Source: Loktanella sp. D2R18 (GTDB lineage: Bacteria > Pseudomonadota > Alphaproteobacteria > Rhodobacterales > Rhodobacteraceae). From it: 64,000 nt of DNA. Position numbers and translations under genes: made by a program. How positions within the stretch are numbered: position 1 is the first letter of the stretch; every line of letters begins with the position of its first letter. Below are positions 36,328 through 45,078 of this stretch, piece after piece. The notes under the pieces are model-generated. The model was not told where the DNA came from. It made no database searches and saw nothing but the letters and a program-made list of their open reading frames with translations. Where the stretch lies: assembly GCF_003318235.1 (NCBI RefSeq), contig NZ_QOCG01000004.1, positions 1 through 64,000 of the forward strand, in the 5' to 3' direction.

Positions 36328-38952
36328 ATGCCAGTTGTCGTCGTCGAATCACCGGCCAAAGCCAAGAAAATTGAAGGTTATCTAGGCAAAGGTTACACAG
36401 TTTTGGCATCCTACGGCCACGTCCGCGACCTGCCACCCAAGAACGGATCGGTCCTGCCTGACGAAGACTTCGACATGAAATGGGAGGTCGCAAGCGACAG
36501 CAAAAAGCATCTCAAAGCAATTATCGACGCGTTGAAAAACGACAACGAACTGATTCTCGCGACCGACCCCGACCGCGAAGGCGAAGCCATTAGCTGGCAC
36601 CTGACCGAAGCTTTGACCGCGCGTAAAGCGATCAAAAAAGATACGCCCGTCAGCCGCGTTGTGTTCAACGCCATCACCAAAACCGCAATTCTTGATGCGA
36701 TGAAAAATCCGCGCCAAGTCGATGCGCCCCTGGTCGAGGCGTATCTTGCGCGTCGCGCACTCGATTATTTAGTTGGCTTCAACCTGTCGCCCGTCCTTTG
36801 GCGCAAACTGCCCGGCGCGAAATCCGCAGGTCGGGTGCAGTCGGTGACACTACGCTTGATTTGCGAGCGCGAGATGGAAATCGAAGCCTTCCGCAACCAA
36901 GAATATTGGACCATCAAGGCACTTTTAACGTCTCCGCGCGGTCAAACATTTGAAGCACGGTTGACGACGCTGGCGGGCAAGAAGCTCGACAAATTTGATC
37001 TGGGCAATGAAACGCAGGCCGAAATGGCCGTGCAGGCGATCAATTCGCGCGATTTAACCATCAAATCGGTCGAAGCAAAGCCCGGCACCCGCAACCCATC
37101 GCCGCCATTCATGACATCGACCCTGCAACAAGAGGCCAGCCGCAAATTCGGCATGGGCGCGCGTCAAACCATGAGCGTCGCACAGCGTTTGTACGAGGCT
37201 GGATTGATCACCTATATGCGGACCGACGGCATCGACATGGCGCCAGAGGCGGTGACGGGCGCACGCGATGCAATCAAAGCCAAATTTGGCGAAAAATACA
37301 TGCCCGAATCGCCCCGCGTCTACAAAAACAAGGCAAAGAACGCCCAAGAAGCCCACGAATGTGTGCGACCAACAGATTTAATGCTGGGCGCAGATGAGGC
37401 GAATATTAAAGACGCCGACCAACGCAAACTTTATGATTTGATCTACAAACGCACCCTCGCCAGTCAAATGTCTGCCGCGCGTTTTGAACGGACCACTGTT
37501 GATATCGCCAGCGCCGACGAACAGGTGATCTTGCGCGCCAACGGCCAAGTCATGGTGTTTGATGGCTTTATCGCGATCTATGAAGAAGGCAAGGATGACA
37601 CTGTCGTCGATGATGACGACAAACGCCTGCCCCAACTGGCAGAGGGCGAAGACGCCGCCAAGCAATCGGTCACGCCAGAGCAGCACTTTACTCAACCGCC
37701 GCCCCGCTACACCGAAGCCACGCTCGTCAAGCGCATGGAAGAATTGGGCATCGGCCGCCCGTCAACCTATGCGTCAATCGTGACCACGATTCAGGACCGC
37801 GGATATGTTGAAAAAGACAAAAACCGTCTGATCCCGCAGGATAAAGGCCGTTTGGTTACCGCGTTTTTGACGAATTATTTCCGCAAATACATCGGCTATG
37901 ATTTCACCGCAGATTTAGAAAACCAGCTTGATGAGGTCAGTGCTGGTGACGCTGAATACAAAAAAGTACTTGAACGGTTCTGGCGCGATTTTTCTGCAGC
38001 GATTGCGGAAACCGCTGATCTACGGATCACCGAAGTACTTGAGAAAATTAACGAAGTGCTTGAACCGCATCTCTTTCCGCCGACGGAAGATGGCAGTGAT
38101 CCACGTCTTTGCCCCAACTGCGGCAAAGGGCGCTTGTCCATGCGCACCGCCCGCTCTGGTGGGGCCTTTATTGGCTGTTCGAACTATCCAGAATGCCGCT
38201 ACACGCGCCCCTTTGGTCCCCCAAACCCAGAGGCCGAAGCATCTGCAATTCCTCCCGAGGGCAAGCTGCTCGGCGAAGACGCTGGCGATCCGATCCGCGT
38301 ATTCAAGGGGCGGTTTGGCCCCTATGTGCAGCGTGGCGAAGTGACCGAAGACAATAAAAAGCCACCGCGCCAAGGTGTGCCCGAAGGTTGGAATCCCGAA
38401 GAAATTGGGCTTCCAGACGCGTTGCGTTTGCTTGAACTGCCGCGTTTGATCGGCCCCCATCCCGAAGACGGTGTGAATGTATGGGCCAATCTTGGTCGCT
38501 ATGGGCCCTATTTGAAACACGCTGAACACACTTCGTTTAAGGGCGGCACAAACGCCAATCTTGAAGGCATCGAAGACGTCTGGACCGTGGGCATGAACCA
38601 CGCCGTACAATTGCTTGCGGAAAAAGTCGCGAGCCGTGGCCAACGTGGCAAAGCGGCCGTGCCGATCCATGAATTGGGCGAACACCCCGAAGCAGGCGGA
38701 CCGGTGAACGTCTTTGACGGCAAATACGGCCCCTACGTCAAATGGGAAAAGATCAACGCGACGATCCCCGAAGACATTCCACCAGCCGAGCTGACGATGG
38801 CACAGGCTGTACATCTGATTGATGAGCGTGCGGCGAAGTCGGGTAAGAAAAAACCGGCACCTAAGAAAAAGGCCCCGGCAAAAAAACCTGCCGCGAAAAA
38901 GCCCGCCGCCAAGAAGCCAGCAGCAAAAAAGAAACCTGCTATCAAAAAATAG
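36328..38952 (+). CDS. topA: DNA topoisomerase I
   Basis: 874 aa. The TOPRIM domain begins VVVESPAKAKKIEGYLGKG; the active-site Tyr296 is in GLITYMRTDG. One clear four-Cys zinc ribbon (CPNCGKGRLS...GCSNYPEC) and further topoisomerase C-terminal repeats (PIRVFKGRFGPYVQRG) follow. The last 40 residues are almost only Lys, Ala and Pro. ATG 36328 gives the canonical N-terminus. It relaxes negative supercoils. Confidence 0.96.
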   Translation: MPVVVVESPAKAKKIEGYLGKGYTVLASYGHVRDLPPKNGSVLPDEDFDMKWEVASDSKKHLKAIIDALKNDNELILATDPDREGEAISWHLTEALTARKAIKKDTPVSRVVFNAITKTAILDAMKNPRQVDAPLVEAYLARRALDYLVGFNLSPVLWRKLPGAKSAGRVQSVTLRLICEREMEIEAFRNQEYWTIKALLTSPRGQTFEARLTTLAGKKLDKFDLGNETQAEMAVQAINSRDLTIKSVEAKPGTRNPSPPFMTSTLQQEASRKFGMGARQTMSVAQRLYEAGLITYMRTDGIDMAPEAVTGARDAIKAKFGEKYMPESPRVYKNKAKNAQEAHECVRPTDLMLGADEANIKDADQRKLYDLIYKRTLASQMSAARFERTTVDIASADEQVILRANGQVMVFDGFIAIYEEGKDDTVVDDDDKRLPQLAEGEDAAKQSVTPEQHFTQPPPRYTEATLVKRMEELGIGRPSTYASIVTTIQDRGYVEKDKNRLIPQDKGRLVTAFLTNYFRKYIGYDFTADLENQLDEVSAGDAEYKKVLERFWRDFSAAIAETADLRITEVLEKINEVLEPHLFPPTEDGSDPRLCPNCGKGRLSMRTARSGGAFIGCSNYPECRYTRPFGPPNPEAEASAIPPEGKLLGEDAGDPIRVFKGRFGPYVQRGEVTEDNKKPPRQGVPEGWNPEEIGLPDALRLLELPRLIGPHPEDGVNVWANLGRYGPYLKHAEHTSFKGGTNANLEGIEDVWTVGMNHAVQLLAEKVASRGQRGKAAVPIHELGEHPEAGGPVNVFDGKYGPYVKWEKINATIPEDIPPAELTMAQAVHLIDERAAKSGKKKPAPKKKAPAKKPAAKKPAAKKPAAKKKPAIKK

Positions 38953-39038
38953 CATGTGCTGCATCGCAGCATGCACGTTGACTTTCCCTGTTTCGCGGGT
39001 CAGGCTTTGGCCGATTGCGAAACGGGGGAACACCATAA

Positions 39039-39737
39039 ATGCAGAAAATATATCCGAATGCCGCCGCGGCCCTTGATGGGTTGTTGTTCGACGGTATGTT
39101 CATTGCCGCCGGGGGTTTTGGTCTATGCGGCATCCCTGAATTATTGCTCGCTGCGATCAAAGACGCAGGCACCAAAGACCTTACGTTTGCATCCAACAAT
39201 GCGGGCGTCGATGATTTTGGCATCGGTATTTTGCTGCAGACCCGTCAGGTCAAAAAAATGATCAGCTCTTATGTTGGTGAAAACGCGGAATTTATGCGTC
39301 AATACCTGTCCGGCGAACTTGAGCTGGAATTCAATCCCCAAGGCACATTAGCCGAACGCATGCGCGCTGGCGGCTGCGGTATCCCAGGGTTTTACACCAA
39401 AACCGGCGTCGGCACAGTAATTGCCGAAGGCAAAGACCATAAAGATTTCAATGGTGAAACCTACATTATGGAGGAAGGCATCTTTGCTGATCTGGCCATC
39501 GTCAAGGCGTGGAAAGCCGATGAAACAGGTAACCTGATTTTCCGGAAAACCGCCCGCAACTTTAATCCGCCAGCCGCAATGTGTGGCAAGGTTTGTATTG
39601 TTGAGGTGGAAGAAATCGTTCCAACTGGCAGCCTTGATCCAGACCATATCCACCTGCCCGGCATTTATGTGCATCGCATTATTCAAGGCGACCACGAAAA
39701 ACGCATTGAGCAACGTACAACGCGCCCTGCAGCCTAG
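39039..39737 (+). CDS. scoA: 3-oxoacid CoA-transferase subunit A
   Basis: 232 aa. Subunit A of a family I CoA transferase: AAGGFGLCGIPELLLAAIKD and the late HLPGIYVHRII match the succinyl-CoA:3-ketoacid type. It moves CoA between succinate and acetoacetate. Subunit B lies 245 bases downstream, with a small gene in between. Confidence 0.94.
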   Translation: MQKIYPNAAAALDGLLFDGMFIAAGGFGLCGIPELLLAAIKDAGTKDLTFASNNAGVDDFGIGILLQTRQVKKMISSYVGENAEFMRQYLSGELELEFNPQGTLAERMRAGGCGIPGFYTKTGVGTVIAEGKDHKDFNGETYIMEEGIFADLAIVKAWKADETGNLIFRKTARNFNPPAAMCGKVCIVEVEEIVPTGSLDPDHIHLPGIYVHRIIQGDHEKRIEQRTTRPAA

Positions 39738-39746
39738 GGGAAAAGC

Positions 39747-39980
39747 ATGTCAGATCATAACTCATCTAAGGCCGAACAAGATCGAGAAATATTGCGCGAT
39801 TTCCATCATTGGATCGTGATTGCCCGCGCAATGGTTCACGATACATTTGTTGGTGATGACACCGAATTACAGCGCATGACGCTGAGCACCGCACATAGTC
39901 TCATGCTGGAACACCAATTGAGCGAAATCAAAACAAGTCTTGCAGAGATCAAGACCTCTCTTAACTCTGGGAAGGATTAA
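39747..39980 (+). CDS. Small hypothetical protein between scoA and scoB
   Basis: 77 aa, acidic N-terminus and a C-terminal repeat ([14 protein letters not shown]) that would form an amphipathic helix or short coiled coil. AGGGGAAAAG precedes the ATG, nine bases after scoA; scoB starts two bases after its stop. No family recognised. The tight spacing argues that it is a real gene of the CoA-transferase operon. Confidence 0.65.
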   Translation: MSDHNSSKAEQDREILRDFHHWIVIARAMVHDTFVGDDTELQRMTLSTAHSLMLEHQLSEIKTSLAEIKTSLNSGKD

Positions 39981-39982
39981 TC

Positions 39983-40609
39983 ATGTCTTGGGATCGCAAC
40001 CAAATGGCCGCGCGCGCGGCGCAAGAACTGCAAGATGGCACCTATGTAAACCTCGGCATCGGTATCCCGACGCTGGTTTCCAACTATATCCCCGAGGGCG
40101 TCGAAGTCACGTTGCAGTCAGAAAATGGCATGCTTGGCATGGGGCCGTTTCCGACCGAAGAGGACATCGACGCGGACCTGATCAACGCAGGCAAGCAAAC
40201 CATCACCGAATTGCCCCAAACCGCATATTTCGACAGCGCGCAGTCTTTCGGCATGATTCGCGGTGGCAAGATCGCGATGGCGATTTTGGGCGCGATGGAA
40301 GTCGCAGAGAACGGGGATCTCGCAAATTGGATGATTCCCGGCAAGCTTGTCAAAGGCATGGGCGGCGCGATGGATCTTGTGGCTGGCGTCGGTCGTGTCG
40401 TTGTCGTGATGGATCACACATCCAAACACGGCGACAGCAAATTGCTGAAATCCTGCACCTTGCCACTTACTGGTAAAGGGGTCGTCGACCGTATCATCAC
40501 TAATCTTGGTGTGCTTGATGTTGTTGAAGGCGGGCTGCACATTGTCGAATGCGCTGACGGCGTAACCGAAGATGAACTACGCGCCGCTACCGAAGCGACA
40601 ATCGTCTAA
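39983..40609 (+). CDS. scoB: 3-oxoacid CoA-transferase subunit B
   Basis: 208 aa. The catalytic Glu47 is in [13 protein letters not shown], the signature of family I CoA-transferases. The N-terminus [20 protein letters not shown] is standard. It pairs with scoA for use of ketone bodies or short acids. A strong hairpin follows. Confidence 0.94.
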   Translation: MSWDRNQMAARAAQELQDGTYVNLGIGIPTLVSNYIPEGVEVTLQSENGMLGMGPFPTEEDIDADLINAGKQTITELPQTAYFDSAQSFGMIRGGKIAMAILGAMEVAENGDLANWMIPGKLVKGMGGAMDLVAGVGRVVVVMDHTSKHGDSKLLKSCTLPLTGKGVVDRIITNLGVLDVVEGGLHIVECADGVTEDELRAATEATIV

Positions 40610-40613
40610 TCAG

Positions 40614-40648
40614 ATTGGGCGACACGATATAATAGAGTGTCGCCCAAT
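40614..40648. terminator. Hairpin between convergent scoB and transglycosylase genes
   Basis: Perfect 12-base stem ATTGGGCGACAC / GTGTCGCCCAAT with an 11-base loop. It lies between two convergent stops and may act in both directions, though neither side has a clear T run. Confidence 0.55.
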
Positions 40649-40650
40649 AC

Positions 40651-41484
40651 TTAAATTCCGTTCACGTTGAACACGCAGCCATCAGTGATCAATTCTGGTG
40701 GCGTATTGCAAAGCCCCTTCGCAACCTGCCACGCCGCCAATACCTTTGGCACGTAGGCCCGTGTTTCCGAGAACGGCGGAACGCCAGCGTGACGCATGAC
40801 ATTGCCTTCGCCCGCATTATACCCTGCAAGCGCCAGAACCGGGTCATTCCCGAATTCATTGAGCAACCAACCAAGGTAGGCAACGCCGCCCTTAATGTTT
40901 TGGGCGCCATCAGTACTGTCGGTCACGCCAAAACGCGCGGCCGTCGCCGGCATTAATTGCATTAACCCAGTTGCGCCCGCGCTGCTCACGGCATCGGTGC
41001 GCCCCGCGCTTTCCACCGAAATCACGGCCAGCACCAATGCCGGTGACACGTCCGTGCCAACAGTCTCGGTCAAAATCGCGAGACCATGTGCATTTGCAAT
41101 ATCTTGTAAACTTTGCAGACGCGGTGCAGAAACTCCTTCGCCTGCGGGTGGGTTGTTGATTTGCTTAAGCGCGCTTTCGAGCCGCGCCGGAGAGGAATCG
41201 TTGATCCCGTAAGATACGTTGTTCCAAAACCAGTCAGTTCCCGCAGATTGCGGCACGGTAATCACCGCGGATGCCTCTTCCACTTCAGGCTCCTCTGAAT
41301 AGACAGGACCCAGACGTGGCGCATTCGGATCAATCTGTACGTCAATCCGTACCGTCGACCCTGCAGTCGGTACCGAAACCATCCGAAATGTGAAATCCGG
41401 TTGTAGCCGCTCTACCTCTGCAGTGGCGTTAGAACTGCTGACCGATAGCGCCAAGGCCACTAAAAAAGGAATCTTACGATTCAT
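40651..41484 (-). CDS. Lytic transglycosylase (SLT domain)
   Basis: 277 aa. A signal peptide (about 1-22), a middle linker, then an SLT domain (about 140-255) with the catalytic Glu158 in LAVISVESAGR and ATGLMQLMPATA, YNAGEGNV downstream. It cleaves peptidoglycan in the periplasm. It is divergent from the Flp pilin genes, so it may open the wall for the pilus, as small transglycosylases do in other secretion systems. Confidence 0.88.
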   Translation of the reverse strand: MNRKIPFLVALALSVSSSNATAEVERLQPDFTFRMVSVPTAGSTVRIDVQIDPNAPRLGPVYSEEPEVEEASAVITVPQSAGTDWFWNNVSYGINDSSPARLESALKQINNPPAGEGVSAPRLQSLQDIANAHGLAILTETVGTDVSPALVLAVISVESAGRTDAVSSAGATGLMQLMPATAARFGVTDSTDGAQNIKGGVAYLGWLLNEFGNDPVLALAGYNAGEGNVMRHAGVPPFSETRAYVPKVLAAWQVAKGLCNTPPELITDGCVFNVNGI

Positions 41485-41833
41485 GATCTGTCCTGCTCTT
41501 CATTTTTATTACCCTAATCATGGCAGAAAACCGCCAAAACTCCAGATTCCGGAAAACAATTATGTCATTTAGGCCCTATTGCCGACCTTTTAGCAACGGA
41601 CATCAAAACACCGAAACACCGAGTACATTAATTAATACTATTAATACAAATAGTTACGACATTGTATCGCAAAAAAATTGGCTGTCCGAAAAAAAAATGA
41701 AAGGCGTCAAACTCCCGCCCCATTCTACAGGCTATATAGGGGCATCCAAGACAGGGGCTTTGCTAAACACCTAGTAACGCTGACCTGGCGAGGAACGAAA
41801 TAAACCCTAATGATACCCTGAGGAGGGAATTCA
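41485..41833. other. Long AT-rich leader upstream of the pilin genes
   Basis: 349 bases without a gene, rich in A and T, with ATTAATTAATACTATTAATA at about 41628-41647. It must hold the promoters for the transglycosylase gene and the pilin genes, but no promoter is clear. TATATA at 41733-41738 lacks a well-spaced -35 partner. Confidence 0.4.
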
Positions 41834-42022
41834 ATGCTTAACTTTATCAAAAACTTCCGCAACGACGAAGACGGTGCTGTAACAGTTGACTTCGTAGTTC
41901 TGACTGCTGCGATCGTTGTTCTTGGCCTGGCTGTTGGTGGCGCTATTTCTAGCGGCGCAGAAAACCTTGCCAACGAAATCGAAACCAATCTCGACAGCCA
42001 AGCAACCAACCTGAACCCGTAA
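41834..42022 (+). CDS. Flp-like type IVb pilin 1
   Basis: 62 aa. A short basic leader ends at Gly14, followed by AVTVDFVVLTAAIVVLGLAV, the hydrophobic prepilin helix. Cleavage after Gly14 by the prepilin peptidase fits. The residue at +5 is Asp, followed by Phe, where Flp pilins usually have Glu-Tyr. GAGGAGGG precedes the ATG. A strong terminator follows, so this may be the major, highly expressed pilin. Confidence 0.85.
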   Translation: MLNFIKNFRNDEDGAVTVDFVVLTAAIVVLGLAVGGAISSGAENLANEIETNLDSQATNLNP

Positions 42023-42083
42023 GCGCTTCTTGGCTGGTTGAGTAGTGCGTTAGCGCTACTCAGCAAGATGGCTAAAAGTTTGA

Positions 42084-42116
42084 GGGCGCGCCACATTTTG
42101 TGGCGCGCCCTTTTTT
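42084..42116 (+). terminator. Intrinsic terminator after pilin 1
   Basis: GGGCGCGCCACA pairs perfectly with TGTGGCGCGCCC around a TTT loop, followed by six T. It lies between the two pilin genes. Confidence 0.92.
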
Positions 42117-42153
42117 AAGATTACTCCAAACGCTGACACAGACAGGACACAGG

Positions 42154-42330
42154 ATGAAGCAGATTTTGAAACGTCTCGCCGCCGAAGAGGACGGTGCTGT
42201 TACCGTAGACTTTGTGGTTCTTACCGGCGCTATTTGTACGCTCGGTTTGGTCGTGGTCACCACATTTTCTCCCGGCGCAATCAACCTTGCGAACGAAATC
42301 GAAAACACTCTTGATAATGTGAATCCCTAA
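42154..42330 (+). CDS. Flp-like type IVb pilin 2
   Basis: 58 aa. Leader ending at Gly14, then AVTVDFVVLTGAICTLGLVV, almost identical to pilin 1 around the cleavage site, with the same Asp at +5. A Cys in the helix is absent from pilin 1. Start at ATG 42154 (MKQILKRLAAEEDG). It may be a minor pilin or a second major subunit. Confidence 0.82.
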   Translation: MKQILKRLAAEEDGAVTVDFVVLTGAICTLGLVVVTTFSPGAINLANEIENTLDNVNP

Positions 42331-42615
42331 TAGGCGTCAGGGTAAATCCGACGTCTTTATCATGCAGACCACTGCTGGACACAAGTTAGAGCAAGTCAGA
42401 ACTCGTTTGTGCCTCCAGTTGGCAACGGTGAGCTTCTCAATACTGTGTCAAATGCACACCCCCAAGTTGGCATGTTTACCGGGCATGCACCTCGCGCATT
42501 GAAATCCCCTTTCCAAATGGTCTAAAACGCGGCAAAGCTAATAGCCTGTCAGGGTATGGGGTTACAGTGCCAGCCACAATGCTCGATGGCACTCAAAAAA
42601 TCGAAGGATGCGATA

Positions 42616-43458
42616 ATGCGTGGAGTTTTTGGACTGGTTTTATTGGTCGGCATGGGCCTAGCTGGCTTTGCCGTCTATATGGTGAACCAACAAATCGAAC
42701 AAACGGCAAGTCAACTCGCGCGTGCCGAAGCGCAGCGCGACGGTGCTGTGCAAACGGTTGACGTTTACACGGTGAACAAAGCGTTCACATATGGCGAAGT
42801 GCTGACAGCAGACGATGTCATACTAATAAAATACGCCCGCGACTCGCTACCAGAAGGTATCTTGCGGGAAGAAGAAGTCCTGTTCCCCCCAGAATATGCC
42901 GCGAAATCACGCGTGGTAATCCTGCCGATTATTCCGAACGAGCCTTTGACGCAGAGCCGCCTCGCCGCCCCAGGTGCGACGCGAGGCCTGACTGCACTCC
43001 TTGATCCAGGCATGCGCGCATTTCCGATTCAAGGTCGGGTAACAGGTAGTTTTGGCACTTTGCGCCCGGACGATCGCATCGACCTATACTGGAGCGGCGA
43101 ACTGCAGTCTGGACGCCGCGTAACAAATCTTTTGAAATCGGGCTTGGAGATTATCGCAGCGCCAAACGAGGATCGTTCAAACGGGATTGATCAAGTCATC
43201 GTCCAAATTACCCCCCAAGAAGTCGCCGAGCTAACGCAAGCGCAGTCCAGCGGTACTATCACGATATCGCTCGTAGGTTCTGGTGATTCAGCCGCCATCA
43301 CCGGAAATATTTCCGCAGACAACCTAACGGTGACCGGCGAGATCATCGAAGAAGTCGTTGAAGAAGACGTCGTTGAAGAGGAAGAAATCTGCTATCGTTA
43401 TGTTCTACGTGGGACAGAACGCGTGCAGACAGATACCGTTATTCCTTGCGAAAACTGA
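42616..43458 (+). CDS. cpaB: Flp pilus assembly protein CpaB/RcpC
   Basis: 280 aa. An N-terminal hydrophobic segment (MRGVFGLVLLVGMGLAG) precedes the SAF/RcpC domain (TVDVYTVNKAFTYGEVLTADD). It supports the secretin in the periplasm. ATG 42616 has GAAGGA upstream; earlier starts were dropped. The C-terminus is odd: an acidic run (EEVVEEDVVEEEE) then a Cys pair (ICYRY...VIPCEN). Confidence 0.88.
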   Translation: MRGVFGLVLLVGMGLAGFAVYMVNQQIEQTASQLARAEAQRDGAVQTVDVYTVNKAFTYGEVLTADDVILIKYARDSLPEGILREEEVLFPPEYAAKSRVVILPIIPNEPLTQSRLAAPGATRGLTALLDPGMRAFPIQGRVTGSFGTLRPDDRIDLYWSGELQSGRRVTNLLKSGLEIIAAPNEDRSNGIDQVIVQITPQEVAELTQAQSSGTITISLVGSGDSAAITGNISADNLTVTGEIIEEVVEEDVVEEEEICYRYVLRGTERVQTDTVIPCEN

Positions 43459-43507
43459 TCCCTTTTCAGATAAAACCATTACTATGATGGCAATTTCAAT
43501 GAAGATC

Positions 43508-43534
43508 AGCGCCCGGTCAAGTCCGGGCGCTTTT
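43508..43534 (+). terminator. Intrinsic terminator after cpaB
   Basis: GCGCCCGG (43509-43516) pairs with CCGGGCGC around TCAAGT, followed by TTTT. It lies between cpaB and cpaC. Confidence 0.8.
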
Positions 43535-43685
43535 GCGTTCTGAGGCATAGTGTTGCGCGATGTCCACATTCGCTTTGCCTTCCAACCTATTGATTATTGC
43601 AATAAATGCGCGAGTGACGCATGGTCGCTGCATCATGGGCATTAAGACCCTAGCAACGAGGCGTGATCGGAGAGGCAGGTCACTT

Positions 43686-45062
43686 ATGAAGTATGACAGA
43701 TTTATCAAAGCCGCACTTACCGGCTTAACGTTGTCGCTTACTGCGACAGCACCAACAATGGCACCGGCTGAAACGTTGCGCGTCTTGCGCGGCGCGGCAT
43801 CCAGTGCACTCAGCGTCCCAATGAACCGGGCCGTGGTTGTCGAAAGCGACGTTCCTTATACGAACGTTTCTATCGCTAACCCTGGCATCGCGGATATTTC
43901 TTCGCTTTCAGAACGCACATTGTACGTTTTGGGCAAAGAGCCGGGTCGCACAACCCTAACCCTATTGGGCGCTGATGGGCGTCTGATTACCAACGTTGAG
44001 ATCCATGTCTCACCTGACATGGGCGAGTTCAAAGAGCGCTTGTCCCAGATTCTTCCAGGTGAAAACATCGAAGTACGCACGGCCAATGATGGCATCGTAC
44101 TTTCTGGACAGGTCAGCTCAATCGCGCGCCTTGAGCGTGCTCTTGAATTGGCGAACCGCTACGCACCTGATCGGGTTTCAAACCTGATGGTCGTCGGCGG
44201 CACGCAACAGGTAATGCTGCAGGTGCGTTTTTCAGAAATGAACCGCTCTGTAAGTAAATCGTTTGGCACCAACTTCTCCGTACTCGGTACATCGAATGGG
44301 CTGAGTGTCAACGGTGGAACTACTCCTGCCGCAGGTGCCGGGTCTAACGGCGCGGTTACCTTTGGTTTCGGCGCAGGTGCAATGGATGTAAGTCTAACGC
44401 TTGAAGCGCTTGAATCGCGCGGCCTTGTACGGACATTGGCAGAGCCGAACCTTACAGCGCTAAGCGGTCAAGAGGCATCGTTCTTGGCTGGTGGTGAATA
44501 TCCAGTACCAGTAGCACAAGACGAAGATACGATCACGGTAGAGTTTAAACCTTTCGGTGTTGAACTCAACTTTATCCCAACCGTTGTCGATGATGATATT
44601 ATCAACCTTGAACTTAGTGCGGCGGTATCGGCGATCGACACGACCAATTCGTTTACGTCTGGCGAGTTCTCAATTAACGCGTTTTCACGCCGCGAAACCA
44701 ACACAACAGTCGAAATGCGCGATGGCGAAAGCTTTGCGATTGCGGGTTTGTTACAAGACGACTTTAACGATCTAACCGAATCGGTTCCATGGATCGGGGA
44801 TGTACCCGTCTTGGGCGCTCTGTTCCGGAGTGCGGCCTATGAGCGCGAGCAAACTGAGCTTGTTATCATTGTGACTCCGCACTTGGTATCGCCAACTCGT
44901 GGCGCGGCTTTGTCGCTTCCAACCGATCGTGTGCAGCTGCCAAGCGAAGCCGATCTGTTCTTGCTCGGCAAAACATCCGCCGGCACCCAAATCCCCGGCG
45001 CAGCCGGTGAAGTAGCGCGTCAGGACTTTACCGGTTCTTACGGCTACGTCATGGACGAATGA
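43686..45062 (+). CDS. cpaC: Tad secretin CpaC/RcpA
   Basis: 458 aa with a signal peptide. The N-terminal part has the pilus assembly domain (VPMNRAVVVESDVPYTNVSI), then a short BON-like region (LSGQVSSIARLERALELAN), and the C-terminal half is the secretin domain (SFAIAGLLQDDFNDL, TELVIIVTPHLVSP). It forms the outer-membrane channel. The ATG at 43686 has GAGAGG upstream; a longer frame from 43560 is not family-like. Confidence 0.92.
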   Translation: MKYDRFIKAALTGLTLSLTATAPTMAPAETLRVLRGAASSALSVPMNRAVVVESDVPYTNVSIANPGIADISSLSERTLYVLGKEPGRTTLTLLGADGRLITNVEIHVSPDMGEFKERLSQILPGENIEVRTANDGIVLSGQVSSIARLERALELANRYAPDRVSNLMVVGGTQQVMLQVRFSEMNRSVSKSFGTNFSVLGTSNGLSVNGGTTPAAGAGSNGAVTFGFGAGAMDVSLTLEALESRGLVRTLAEPNLTALSGQEASFLAGGEYPVPVAQDEDTITVEFKPFGVELNFIPTVVDDDIINLELSAAVSAIDTTNSFTSGEFSINAFSRRETNTTVEMRDGESFAIAGLLQDDFNDLTESVPWIGDVPVLGALFRSAAYEREQTELVIIVTPHLVSPTRGAALSLPTDRVQLPSEADLFLLGKTSAGTQIPGAAGEVARQDFTGSYGYVMDE

Positions 45063-45078
45063 ATAGGAGCACAGGTCA

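Noticed and set aside
38954-38974. Small hairpin after topA (TGCTGC/GCAGCA)
   Set aside because: Six-base stem, no T run; too weak to call a terminator.
38020-39036. Long open frame (338 codons) on the minus strand opposite the topA 3' end
   Set aside because: Its translation is low in family-like motifs and lies wholly under a clear topA gene with codon bias for the plus strand; it is a shadow frame.
41620-41660. TTAA-rich segment that might be a CtrA box upstream of the pilin genes
   Set aside because: The TTAA units are five or nine bases apart, not the seven of the CtrA consensus.
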